This document shows positions 8,034 through 14,921 of a DNA stretch of 28,673 bases, one piece after another. The translations under genes were made by a program, and so were the position numbers. How positions within the stretch are numbered: position 1 is the stretch's first letter; every line of letters begins with the position of its first letter. A model generated the notes under the pieces. It searched no databases. It worked only from the letters and a program-made list of their open reading frames with translations, and was not told where the DNA came from. The DNA lies in the IMG/VR virus record IMGVR_UViG_3300017768_000055, positions 1-28,673 of that record; one strand, written 5' to 3'. The DNA comes from a virus.

Positions 8034-8471
8034 CTAATCTATATATTTTCTTTTGAAAATGAATGGTCCTGGAGTTTTACCCCACGTCGTACCTTTATCA
8101 ATAGATGTAAATTCTTCAGCAGTCACAGTGACGTAAGAATATACGTCTTCACCTCTGCTATTCTTAGCATCCTGTTCAGTTCTACCACAGAAACCACCCT
8201 TCCCTACCTTAGTGAAGAGCATACTAGGTTCTTGAGTATTATCCTTGCGAAAGGTTTGCAACTCAATGTGATTACCTTTGTCCAAGAGTTTGTGATTACG
8301 CTCTCGGTACATTTCTCCATTCCAGTCATACCATTGAGCAGAATGAATCTCTCCATCTTCTTCCCAGAACTGATAGTGAACGTGGGAGAAATGAGATGGA
8401 GAGTTCTGTGCTTGTTGTTTGTTTTCCCAAGGATGAAACAACAGTGACTTTAATTCTTCAATCTCGGTCAC
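8034..8471 (-). CDS. cpeT: CpeT/CpcT-like protein, copy 2 (tandem paralogue)
   Basis: The protein has 145 residues and starts with GTG at 8471, overlapping the TGA of the upstream Phd-like gene (GTGA). It aligns along its length with the next gene: HPWENKQQAQNSPSHFSHVH against HHWHNIKQCQLNPTSFAYVH, QWYDWNGEMYRERNHK against QWYDWNGDVYRQREHK, and GPFIFKRKYID against GPFEFVKCTR. The shared W, N, Q, the HVHY strand and QWYDWNG..YR mark both as the CpeT/CpcT barrel family. Identity outside these blocks is low, so the duplication is not recent. The copies may bind different bilins or form a heterodimer; that is inference. Confidence 0.65.
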   Translation of the reverse strand: MTEIEELKSLLFHPWENKQQAQNSPSHFSHVHYQFWEEDGEIHSAQWYDWNGEMYRERNHKLLDKGNHIELQTFRKDNTQEPSMLFTKVGKGGFCGRTEQDAKNSRGEDVYSYVTVTAEEFTSIDKGTTWGKTPGPFIFKRKYID

Positions 8472-8731
8472 AGCATCTTATGAGCGGCAGCAGTCTCTTG
8501 TGCAACGTGTGCACCAAGTGCTCCTTCGCTAGGTAAGTTGTCCATATTGGGTAGTTGTTCTTCTTCATTAAGAAGTGAATCTACTTCAGAACCAATAGTG
8601 CGCCCTGGGGCAACTTGTGTCATAACAACATTACCTTTAGGTGCTTCGATGAGAACATTCTCACCGCGTTCAACAAGTTTGAACAAGAAATCAAAATTTT
8701 CTTGTGCTTCGTCGATAGTAACTCTAATCAT
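8468..8731 (-). CDS. Phd/YefM-like antitoxin without an adjacent toxin
   Basis: The protein has 87 residues. Residues 1-40 (MIRVTIDEAQENFDFLFKLV, then ERGENVLIEAPKGNVVMTQV) follow the Phd/YefM pattern: an initial strand, an alanine/asparagine helix (EAQENFDFLFKLVERGE), and a strand pair carrying the repressor-like N-terminal dimer fold. The remainder, normally the toxin-binding tail, is acidic and polar and ends in an Ala/His-rich stretch (GAHVAQETAAAHKML). No RelE-, Doc- or PIN-like toxin lies on either side; the neighbours are a CpeT-like gene and a small membrane protein. It may therefore be a transcription regulator or an antidote to a host toxin. Fold assignment is by pattern only. Confidence 0.6.
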   Translation of the reverse strand: MIRVTIDEAQENFDFLFKLVERGENVLIEAPKGNVVMTQVAPGRTIGSEVDSLLNEEEQLPNMDNLPSEGALGAHVAQETAAAHKML

Positions 8732-8736
8732 AGGTT

Positions 8737-8883
8737 TTAATCATCGTGGTCATCAAATGGATCGTCAAGTCCCTCGTTATCAAAGAATCCTTTGTAGACG
8801 CCATAGAAAACAAAGATCACAACGATAACCATAATGGAGATCGGAAATGTGATATTTGGATCAGCGTTGTAGTGATGGATCAT
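8737..8883 (-). CDS. Single-pass membrane microprotein (48 aa)
   Basis: A 48-residue reading frame starts at the ATG at 8883 and ends with TAA at 8737. It has a short N-terminus (MIHHYNADPN), one strongly hydrophobic span (ITFPISIMVIVVIFVFYGVY), a basic KGFF boundary and an acidic tail (DNEGLDDPFDDHDD). The start overlaps the upstream TGA as ATGA, which supports real translation. Topology would place the acidic tail on the cytoplasmic side by the positive-inside rule. No family recognised. Confidence 0.6.
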   Translation of the reverse strand: MIHHYNADPNITFPISIMVIVVIFVFYGVYKGFFDNEGLDDPFDDHDD

Positions 8884-9083
8884 AGTAAATAACAAATAGA
8901 TTCGTTGTCAACTGCCCCTTGGACATTAGTTACGGATTCTCGGAATCCTTCTGCTCCTTCTTCGGTGAACTTATACCGAATCTTTTCAATATTTCCATCA
9001 CTAACTTGTATGGACAGGGTGCGTTTCGGAAAATTGATCCAAACATAATCAACGTACAATTGGTCTAGGTACTCGTCAGTCAT
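8880..9083 (-). CDS. Hypothetical protein, small beta-rich (67 aa)
   Basis: I chose the ATG at 9083 (MTDEYLDQLYVDYVWINFPK) because it overlaps the preceding stop as ATGA; a start 18 bases upstream would run further into the previous gene. Strand-rich sequence follows (RTLSIQVSDGNIEKIRYKFT), with an alternating hydrophobic pattern typical of a small beta-sheet domain. No catalytic motif; family not recognised. It is coupled on both sides by ATGA overlaps. Confidence 0.55.
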   Translation of the reverse strand: MTDEYLDQLYVDYVWINFPKRTLSIQVSDGNIEKIRYKFTEEGAEGFRESVTNVQGAVDNESICYLL

Positions 9084-9235
9084 TTGTATGTAGGATAGCA
9101 ATCGATAACTTGCAGACCATACATAGATGCTGCGGTTTGACGTGCCTCTTGTGCAGAGAACACTTCGTCAATTATAACACGTTTGATTGGACCGTTTGGT
9201 CTACGAAGGAGAACTTCGTACTTCCTTGCAGGCAT
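9080..9235 (-). CDS. Small conserved-type cyanophage protein (51 aa)
   Basis: The frame from the ATG at 9235 to the TGA at 9080 encodes a 51-residue basic protein (MPARKYEVLLRRPNGPIKRV, then a helix SAQEARQTAASMYG and a closing strand LQVIDCYP). The strand-strand-helix-strand order, with an A-E-A-R type helix, recalls short proteins common in T4-like cyanophages. Function unknown. It is the first of three genes joined by ATGA overlaps and lies 30 bases after the gp5 stop. Confidence 0.6.
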   Translation of the reverse strand: MPARKYEVLLRRPNGPIKRVIIDEVFSAQEARQTAASMYGLQVIDCYPTYK

Positions 9236-9265
9236 TGAATTCTTGTGACTGACCTTAGTATAGCA

Positions 9266-11722
9266 CTAATTCAGCATAATGGGTAGTCCAACGAACTGTG
9301 CTAGACCACCTGTACAACCTGCTGTGTAGACTCCAGTTCCAACTGTATATGCCATAGCACCGTTGTTGACAGTGTTTAGGATAGCACCACCTGCTCCTGT
9401 AACGAATTCTCCGATACCACCTTTAGGTGTTTTAACCAGAGTCAAGTGACCACCACCTGTACCTGTAACTAGATCCACCATACCCCCAGGTTGTCCTGTA
9501 CACTCGGCAATACGAACGTGTGCAGCAGGGAGAGGTGATGTACCTGCTCCTGATCCACAGATAGTAAGGTCAAGACCTTTCATCAAAGTACATCTACCTG
9601 TCAATCCAGGGATCACATTAGTCATTCCAATGTTCTGGAAAATAACATTGTTGATAAACTCAGACTTCCACGCTGCCTCGTTGATAATCTCACCAGAAAC
9701 AGTGTTCATTAATGTTGTACACTTATTATTAATTGCTGAAGCGTTTAAACTCAACTCACTGTGAGCATTCAATTTAATATTTGCTGCTTGAATCTGATAG
9801 TCACCCTCATAAGCAACGTTATAATCTGATGAATATGTTTGTGCTGCTTTAGATTGCTTTGCACCTGATGCAGGTTCACCAGTCTTTTCATCTGTCTCAA
9901 CATTTTGTGAGAGGTGAGTATTGAATGCACCACCAACCTCAAGGTTGAAATCACCCATAACTTTGAGGTTAAGATCACCCTCAACAGTCAGAGTTTTATT
10001 TTTCTTGACAGTCTTGCAATCATCTCTACCAATGATCTTTGTATCATTTCCAGGGACGTTTGTATGTTGGTCACCCATCACAGTGGCGATCACAGTCTGA
10101 CCACCTGCGTGCTGAACAATAGTTTTCTCTTTTCCTGGGGTGTTATCTTGAATAGTTTTTGCACCATTCAAGAATGATTCTGCTTGTGTAGCATATACAT
10201 CAATATCCGAGAAAAGATTACTGAGGTAACTTCCCTTCTTCTTATTGTTTTTTCCACCACCAGTATAAACAGTAACTTCTTCTTCTAAGAAGTCTGGAAC
10301 ACTAGCACACGTCGTTGTACCCAACAAGGGCATCCAGAATTTAATTTTCGGTCGTTTAATCTTCCTCCCGCAATCCTTGTTTCCAAACAGTGCTGCAAGG
10401 ATACCAAGAATGATTGAAACGAGTGATTGGAAGTTTAACTTAGAGAAATCAAATTCAAAAAGAGTATCTAGTTTATCTTTGATATTACGAGCAACACCAG
10501 TTGCCTTCTTTGCCATAGCAAGTGCTGATGTGATCTTATTAGCAACTCCAGAAACTTTACCAATAGCACCTTGAACCTTACCAATAACTGCGTTGACTGT
10601 ATCAGTAACTTTATCAGCAAAACCACCGACAACTTTAGTAACTACCTTACCTGCAATATCACTGGCGAATCCACTAATATCTCCAAGTGCACCCTGAAGT
10701 CCTTTGATAATATAATTTGCTTCGAAGTTACAGAACAAGTTGGTAATGAAGTCTGCAAGTGTTAGGATTGAAGAGATAACTCCTGTAGGGACAACATTAC
10801 TAATAGCAGACATAATCTTATCCATAATTGCCTCGATGCCTTTTGCAAGCATCTGTTTCAAGGAACTTAGGATACCAGTCATAGCAGAAGAAACATAGTT
10901 CTTGATACCTGCCATCGATTCATTCATCACATCGTTAAAAACCTTCTTACCAGTAATCAATGAAGTGAGATTACCATTTAAGTCAGTCGCGAGTGTGCCG
11001 CTAAGATTGCCGAACTCTGTCAGCATTCTTTCAAGGTCTTTTTCAAAACCGTCCCCACTTGGACCGACCGCTCCATCAGCAACACCTTGTGCTTCTGCTG
11101 GAACCTTAGTAGGGTTTGTATATGGATTTCCAGGTGTTTGTTGCTCTAGGATTGACAACAATCCTCTAGACTTTTCTTCACCACCACCCTCGTCACCAAC
11201 CTGTTGACTTGGATCTACGTTAAATGAAGTACCTTGGTGTGCAACTTGTCCTTTTACATCTTTTGATGCAGGAGGCATTTCATCATCAGATAATGCCTCA
11301 TCATTAGATGCAATAGTAGTTGCACTGATCTTCTCATCTGACGTAGGTGTAGTATCTCCACTTTTAGGATTACTCATACCACGGAATCCACGGAGGGATC
11401 CCATCACAACAGGAAGTTGTGCTTCTTCACCATCTAAAAAGAAACCTAGAACCTGTGCACCAACCTGCAGTTCAGTCTTAGTACCAGTATTCTTGATACC
11501 TGCCTGATCTGTAGGAAGCATAACAACTGCCCACGGTAAATCTTCAGTAGGGACTTTATCAAGATACGATTCACCGCCAGCACCAGTGTACCAACCGACA
11601 ATACGCACCTTGACCCTACCGATCATCTGAGGATCTTTAATAGACTCGACTTCTCCGATCCACCAAGTGAACCCGTCGCGTCCCATTACATCAGATTTTC
11701 CGACAGCAGCAGTTAAACTCAC
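9266..11722 (-). CDS. 5: Baseplate hub spike protein gp5-like, without a visible lysozyme domain
   Basis: The protein has 818 residues and starts with GTG at 11722. Residues 17-112 (WWIGEVESIKDPQMIGRVKV and following, to PVVMGSLRGFRG) match the gp5/VgrG N-terminal OB-fold. Residues 113-225 are an acidic linker. Residues 225-450 are a long amphipathic, Ala/Gly/Val-rich helical region with hydrophobic patches. Residues about 535-610 (GQTVIATVMGDQHTN, KTLTVEGDLNLKVMGDFNLE) form the short-repeat strand pattern of the gp5 beta-helix needle. T4 gp5 carries a T4-lysozyme domain between OB-fold and needle; I see no lysozyme motif here, and the helical region stands in its place. A CTAAATA late element lies about 20 bases upstream. 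Assignment as spike/hub is firm; function of the helical insert is unknown. Confidence 0.85.
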   Translation of the reverse strand: MSLTAAVGKSDVMGRDGFTWWIGEVESIKDPQMIGRVKVRIVGWYTGAGGESYLDKVPTEDLPWAVVMLPTDQAGIKNTGTKTELQVGAQVLGFFLDGEEAQLPVVMGSLRGFRGMSNPKSGDTTPTSDEKISATTIASNDEALSDDEMPPASKDVKGQVAHQGTSFNVDPSQQVGDEGGGEEKSRGLLSILEQQTPGNPYTNPTKVPAEAQGVADGAVGPSGDGFEKDLERMLTEFGNLSGTLATDLNGNLTSLITGKKVFNDVMNESMAGIKNYVSSAMTGILSSLKQMLAKGIEAIMDKIMSAISNVVPTGVISSILTLADFITNLFCNFEANYIIKGLQGALGDISGFASDIAGKVVTKVVGGFADKVTDTVNAVIGKVQGAIGKVSGVANKITSALAMAKKATGVARNIKDKLDTLFEFDFSKLNFQSLVSIILGILAALFGNKDCGRKIKRPKIKFWMPLLGTTTCASVPDFLEEEVTVYTGGGKNNKKKGSYLSNLFSDIDVYATQAESFLNGAKTIQDNTPGKEKTIVQHAGGQTVIATVMGDQHTNVPGNDTKIIGRDDCKTVKKNKTLTVEGDLNLKVMGDFNLEVGGAFNTHLSQNVETDEKTGEPASGAKQSKAAQTYSSDYNVAYEGDYQIQAANIKLNAHSELSLNASAINNKCTTLMNTVSGEIINEAAWKSEFINNVIFQNIGMTNVIPGLTGRCTLMKGLDLTICGSGAGTSPLPAAHVRIAECTGQPGGMVDLVTGTGGGHLTLVKTPKGGIGEFVTGAGGAILNTVNNGAMAYTVGTGVYTAGCTGGLAQFVGLPIMLN

Positions 11723-11740
11723 AGCGATATATAGTTTTTA

Positions 11741-11899
11741 TTATTTAGCAAGTGACTCAACATAGTTATTAAAACTCTCTGACATACGGTGATAACCGCT
11801 GCCAATATAAATTTGTCCTGCTACAACAGCAACAGTACAAATACCCCAGAAAACGTAGTAAGGTGATGCTTTCACTTGATGAAAATGCTTTTTCTTCAT
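11741..11899 (-). CDS. Single-pass membrane microprotein (52 aa)
   Basis: The 52-residue frame runs from the ATG at 11899 to the TAA at 11741. It begins MKKKHFHQVKASPYYVFWGI; a transmembrane span covers about residues 13-32 (YYVFWGICTVAVVAGQIYIG), followed by a polar tail (YHRMSESFNNYVESLAK). The strongly basic N-terminus predicts N-in topology. The start overlaps the stop of the zinc-ribbon gene as ATGA. Similar MKK..FHQVKASPYYVFWG proteins are familiar from cyanophages, but no function is known. It is the last gene of the overlapping unit that begins with CP12. Confidence 0.65.
   Translation of the reverse strand: MKKKHFHQVKASPYYVFWGICTVAVVAGQIYIGSGYHRMSESFNNYVESLAK
11742..11748 (-). promoter_or_regulatory. 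Late promoter motif CTAAATA before gp5
   Basis: The minus strand reads GCTAAATAATAAAAAC. It contains the double stop (TAA TAA) of the small membrane-protein gene and lies about 20 bases before the GTG of gp5. It has the same form as the elements before gp26 and gp32. Confidence 0.55.
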
Positions 11900-12054
11900 T
11901 GATGTGGATAATAAACTTCAACAAATGAGTTGCACTTAGGACAACTCAGATTAGTGACCATAGAATACTCCGACGAGGTGACTGGATAGTCTTCTTCATC
12001 GAGACTATGGTCACCTCCCCAGATTAACTCAGTTTGGCAATGCCAACAATTCAT
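11896..12054 (-). CDS. Zinc-ribbon microprotein (52 aa)
   Basis: The 52-residue frame starts at the ATG at 12054, overlapping the upstream stop as ATGA, and ends with TGA at 11896. Two CxxC knuckles are present: CWHC at residues 3-6 and CPKC at residues 38-41, a typical four-Cys zinc ribbon. The loop between them is acidic and polar (GGDHSLDEEDYPVTSSEYS). It may bind nucleic acid or a protein partner. The coding sequence also contains a strong set of inverted repeats (11954-12017). Confidence 0.65.
   Translation of the reverse strand: MNCWHCQTELIWGGDHSLDEEDYPVTSSEYSMVTNLSCPKCNSFVEVYYPHQ
11954..12017. repeat. Overlapping inverted repeats that form two exclusive hairpins
   Basis: GTGACCATAG at 11954-11963 is the exact reverse complement of CTATGGTCAC at 12005-12014. 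The same right arm, extended to 12003-12017, also pairs with GAGGTGACTGGATAGTC at 11975-11991 (14 paired bases plus a small bulge, 11-base loop). The two structures share the right arm and cannot form together. They lie inside the zinc-ribbon gene, upstream of the membrane microprotein and gp5. Confidence 0.6.
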
Positions 12055-12740
12055 TTAATGTATTTGTTTTTGAGTAACCACTTCCTTGTGAGAGGAGTGG
12101 GTGAGTAATGTTCCCACATAGGAGTAGATGATGCACAGACTTTAAGTGCTTGTGCAGTCATACCCTCTGTGTGCCCTGCCCAAAACGCTTCCTTTTCCCA
12201 AGGGATTGCCGAGGGTTGTTGGAAATACGTTTTCTCTGCCATATTCTGCCACATTTTAGGAACTTGGTCCTCTGGGTGAATAATAGCGATCAATGAATTG
12301 TTAAGGGTACCTGCCATACAATCCTGAGCAGCGTGCCAACCTTCGTGCCTGACTACTGCCATAAACACATTAGGACGACTGACGTGTGCCTCATTTAGAT
12401 AGAAATGATTACTCACAGTATGGTAAACACCTCTATGTCCAACAGGAAAATACTTTGGACTTGCAATATAAACGTTAATTCCTAATTTGTCAAATGATCT
12501 TGATAGACTATTAAACTCTTCTCTAACTGTATTGAAGTTTTGGTTAGAAAAAATCTTTTGTACATCGTCCGTATTACGGACTCTCTTTACATCTTCAGTA
12601 CACTCCTGTAGGAGCATACATCCCATAGCATCATTTGTAAACCACCCTTTAGTAATTTTACCTTCAATAGGTTTTGGTAAAGGGTTTGCTGCTACAGGTA
12701 AACTCAAACTCAACAATGTCGCCAATAGGACATTACGCAT
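12051..12740 (-). CDS. Secreted HExxH metallopeptidase-like protein
   Basis: The protein has 229 residues. Residues 1-18 (MRNVLLATLLSLSLPVAA) form a Sec signal peptide with a likely cut after Ala-Ala or Ala-Ala-Asn. The zincin motif HEGWH is at 132-136 in the helix AVVRHEGWHAAQD; a downstream WEKEAFWAG at 181-189 offers a Glu for the third zinc ligand, as in gluzincins. Four Cys (41, 47, 141, 202) could form disulfides in the periplasm. The start overlaps the 2OG gene by 8 bases and the stop overlaps the next start as ATGA. A phage-made periplasmic protease could act on the envelope or on a host surface protein. No family name is assigned; metal binding and activity are inferred from the motif. 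Confidence 0.65.
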   Translation of the reverse strand: MRNVLLATLLSLSLPVAANPLPKPIEGKITKGWFTNDAMGCMLLQECTEDVKRVRNTDDVQKIFSNQNFNTVREEFNSLSRSFDKLGINVYIASPKYFPVGHRGVYHTVSNHFYLNEAHVSRPNVFMAVVRHEGWHAAQDCMAGTLNNSLIAIIHPEDQVPKMWQNMAEKTYFQQPSAIPWEKEAFWAGHTEGMTAQALKVCASSTPMWEHYSPTPLTRKWLLKNKYIK

Positions 12741-13326
12741 ACGAAATCCATCCAGTTACAATTAATTTTTCTTCGTTTGGTGCAGGGTTACCGTGATGAA
12801 TATGAGTCCAATCTACAGGCCACAGCAGGGTTAAACCCTTTTCTGGTTGAATCTGTAGGTCTTGATGAACCCATTGTGTATCACCGCCTTCCTCTACGGT
12901 GTTTAGGTATGTCATCCATACCAGATGTCTGAAAGAGGTGGTCTTATTGGAACCTACTCTTTCACAGTGTGGTTGTGTGAATGCTTGCCCTGGTTCATAC
13001 TTCTGGATATTGAATGGTTCGATAACCTCCAAATCCGCCATTTTTGCCCAGGGATATTGATCGACGTACAATTGAATGCACGCTTGTACCTCATCCAAAT
13101 AATTTGTAATTCTCGGATCTTTGATCCAAGATGGAACAGACATATCCGTGGAGTTCTTGATCAATGGATCAGTTCCACCACTATATTCACCAGGGACTTT
13201 GGCAAGATAATCACAGGTGTTGTAAAAATCTACTACACCGTCAATGATTTCTTCTTTTATTTTGCCACCTGCAATAAACGATTGTACTGCTGCCATAATA
13301 ATAGATGATAGGTTATTAGTCTTCAT
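12733..13326 (-). CDS. 2OG-Fe(II) oxygenase (prolyl-4-hydroxylase-like fold)
   Basis: With the ATG at 13326 the protein has 197 residues. The double-stranded beta-helix ligands are visible: HxE at His120 and Glu122 (QPHCERVG), a distal His at 177 or 178 (WTHIHHGNP) and a 2-oxoglutarate-binding Lys187 (EEKLIVTGW). Family members hydroxylate proteins or small molecules with Fe(II), O2 and 2-oxoglutarate; 2OG oxygenases are common in cyanophages, with mostly unknown substrates. An in-frame ATG at 13296 (MAAVQSFIAGGK) is an alternative start, because the 13326 ATG lies in a strong hairpin and neither start has a good Shine-Dalgarno site. The gene overlaps CP12 by 11 bases and the metallopeptidase-like gene by 8. 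Confidence 0.8.
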   Translation of the reverse strand: MKTNNLSSIIMAAVQSFIAGGKIKEEIIDGVVDFYNTCDYLAKVPGEYSGGTDPLIKNSTDMSVPSWIKDPRITNYLDEVQACIQLYVDQYPWAKMADLEVIEPFNIQKYEPGQAFTQPHCERVGSNKTTSFRHLVWMTYLNTVEEGGDTQWVHQDLQIQPEKGLTLLWPVDWTHIHHGNPAPNEEKLIVTGWISYA

Positions 13327-13543
13327 AAACCAGACATTCTGGTTCTGAAGGGTTTTGATCACAATATAGTTCGAGAGCAGTAGGATCGTGATGATCTCCT
13401 TCCTCAATTTCTTTTTTGTGATGATCGACGTAATCTTCCAACTCGTGAAGTTCGCCTTCGATGTGCCTACGAGTCTGAGGACTTGTTGTAGGATTATCCA
13501 AGATTTCTTTATCGTGTTGGATGTGGTCTTCTAGTGATTTCAT
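13316..13543 (-). CDS. cp12: CP12-like Calvin-cycle inhibitor
   Basis: The protein has 75 residues, the usual CP12 size. The C-terminal CP12 signature is clear: YCDQNPSEPECLVYED, with Cys61 and Cys70 spaced by eight residues and the acidic YED end that binds GAPDH. The central acidic helix ELHELEDYVDHHKKE matches the CP12 core region. The N-terminal Cys pair found in many plant CP12s, which helps bind phosphoribulokinase, is absent. Host CP12 holds GAPDH and phosphoribulokinase in an inactive complex when oxidised, so the phage copy should slow carbon fixation and favour the pentose phosphate pathway during infection. The ribosome site is strong (AAAGGAG five bases before the ATG). It lies 10 bases after the hub gene and overlaps the 2OG oxygenase. 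Confidence 0.8.
   Translation of the reverse strand: MKSLEDHIQHDKEILDNPTTSPQTRRHIEGELHELEDYVDHHKKEIEEGDHHDPTALELYCDQNPSEPECLVYED
13321..13350 (-). promoter_or_regulatory. Hairpin covering the start codon of the 2OG oxygenase
   Basis: Outer arms CTTCA (13321-13325) and TGAAG (13346-13350) flank perfect inner arms AACCAGA (13328-13334) and TCTGGTT (13338-13344) around a 3-base loop. The ATG at 13326-13324 lies in the outer arm, so the structure would hide the start and the space for a ribosome site. It also covers the last codons of CP12. A role in translation control or RNA processing is inferred. Confidence 0.5.
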
Positions 13544-13553
13544 TAGGTCTCCT

Positions 13554-14921
13554 TTATGAGGTTACACTATCTTTAGATAGTTGTAAATGGGTAGTTAATC
13601 CAGTAGGACTATAGTCGTGTTTTAGTCCTACGACAAGATAACGTCCCGAATATACAGGATCCAATACAGTTCTTTCCTCTACGTTAGAAGATGCAGGAAT
13701 TTTACATTGAATTACCATACCGACAGCCAATGATACATTACCTGGGATGGTTATGTCAAGTCTTATGGAGTTAAGTAACTGCCATCGAGAATACGAGTAT
13801 GAACTCGCTGCAATGGTGTCATTATCCATATTTCCTGCAGTATCGGTTCCATCTTGAGACGTTTTCGCATTCTTCATTCCAGGTAGAGCACGGATTTTAA
13901 CTCTGGTAGGTTTTTTCTCATCAAAGTATGCTTCCTTGATCTTTGGAAAAGGAAAAGCATCATTAAGTGTTTCTGCCTGTCCAAATACCTCAATTAATGA
14001 TTGAGTCCTTGGCGGTGAGATTGAACCAGAGGGTCCACTCTTTCCACTCCCTGCTGTAGGGAGATTACCTGAAGTGAGTGCAGGTGCTTTAACACCGATA
14101 ACGGTATTTACATATGCACCAGTTCGCATTTTTTCCAGATGGTTGCCCTGATCTGGATAATTCATACTTTCGATACTGTAAGCATTATACTCGGCATTGC
14201 CGACATTTGCTTGTTCATATGTGAACGTCGGGACACTTCCCTTGTTCATCAATTCTCCCTTGGTAAGGGTATCTATAGTATTAAAATAGAACCCATTCTT
14301 GTTTTCAAAGAACAAATATCCTGCCTTGTTGTTTTCAGATGAAACAATTTTATCAGAGATATATGCAATAACATCAAATGGTCTCCAAGAGGGAGATATA
14401 AAATTGAAGTTACCTTTAGAACCTTCGTATGAATACTTCCGTCCAGATGACTTCAAAAACTTGTTGACAATTTCTTTTACGTGACTTGATCCAGTCTTAT
14501 ATCTAAATGCTTTAAATACTCTATTTGTTTCATTGTTATATGCTTCTGGTGAAACTGTATATATCACATATGATTGTGCTCTTTCAGATTTAGTTACCGC
14601 ACCAATCTTAAAAATACGTTGTCTGACGATTAGAGGTTGATCTGGAGCACTATCTGACTCCATTTCTAGTTGAATAAATTCATTACCAGTTAGATCCGAA
14701 ATCAAGTCAACAGTATCCATTACTGCAATCTCCATTCTGACTGAAGGAGAATCGATAGACTCAATATAATTAAATCCAGGGCAGATACCTCTAATATCTA
14801 CTGCCTTTCCCCCTTCAGGTGACAGTTCCTGAATCTTTTCTGATGGAACATAGTCATCTGCCAAATACAGATTAAACTGTTTAATTTTATACCCTTTTGC
14901 TTGGTACGTTGATTCAGACAT
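13554..14921 (-). CDS. 27: Baseplate hub protein, gp27/gpD-like
   Basis: The protein has 455 residues with the strand-rich composition of gp27/late-control-D hub proteins. The C-terminal segment (DPVYSGRYLVVGLKHDYSPT, then LTTHLQLSKDS) is typical of this family, where it forms the barrel that contacts gp5/VgrG. The N-terminal half (ICPGFNYIESIDSPSVRMEI, then SERAQSYVIYTVSPE) fits the first hub barrel. A Gly/Ser/Pro-rich linker (TSGNLPTAGSGKSGPSGSIS) lies near residue 290. Three copies should form the ring that carries the spike. The start overlaps the stop of the tape-measure-like gene as TGATG. Order and sequence both support the call; the T4 number is by analogy. Confidence 0.75.
   Translation of the reverse strand: MSESTYQAKGYKIKQFNLYLADDYVPSEKIQELSPEGGKAVDIRGICPGFNYIESIDSPSVRMEIAVMDTVDLISDLTGNEFIQLEMESDSAPDQPLIVRQRIFKIGAVTKSERAQSYVIYTVSPEAYNNETNRVFKAFRYKTGSSHVKEIVNKFLKSSGRKYSYEGSKGNFNFISPSWRPFDVIAYISDKIVSSENNKAGYLFFENKNGFYFNTIDTLTKGELMNKGSVPTFTYEQANVGNAEYNAYSIESMNYPDQGNHLEKMRTGAYVNTVIGVKAPALTSGNLPTAGSGKSGPSGSISPPRTQSLIEVFGQAETLNDAFPFPKIKEAYFDEKKPTRVKIRALPGMKNAKTSQDGTDTAGNMDNDTIAASSYSYSRWQLLNSIRLDITIPGNVSLAVGMVIQCKIPASSNVEERTVLDPVYSGRYLVVGLKHDYSPTGLTTHLQLSKDSVTS

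Noticed and set aside
12925-13308. Plus-strand open frame of 127 residues
   Set aside because: Fully inside the 2OG oxygenase on the opposite strand, whose catalytic residues are intact; no start signal.
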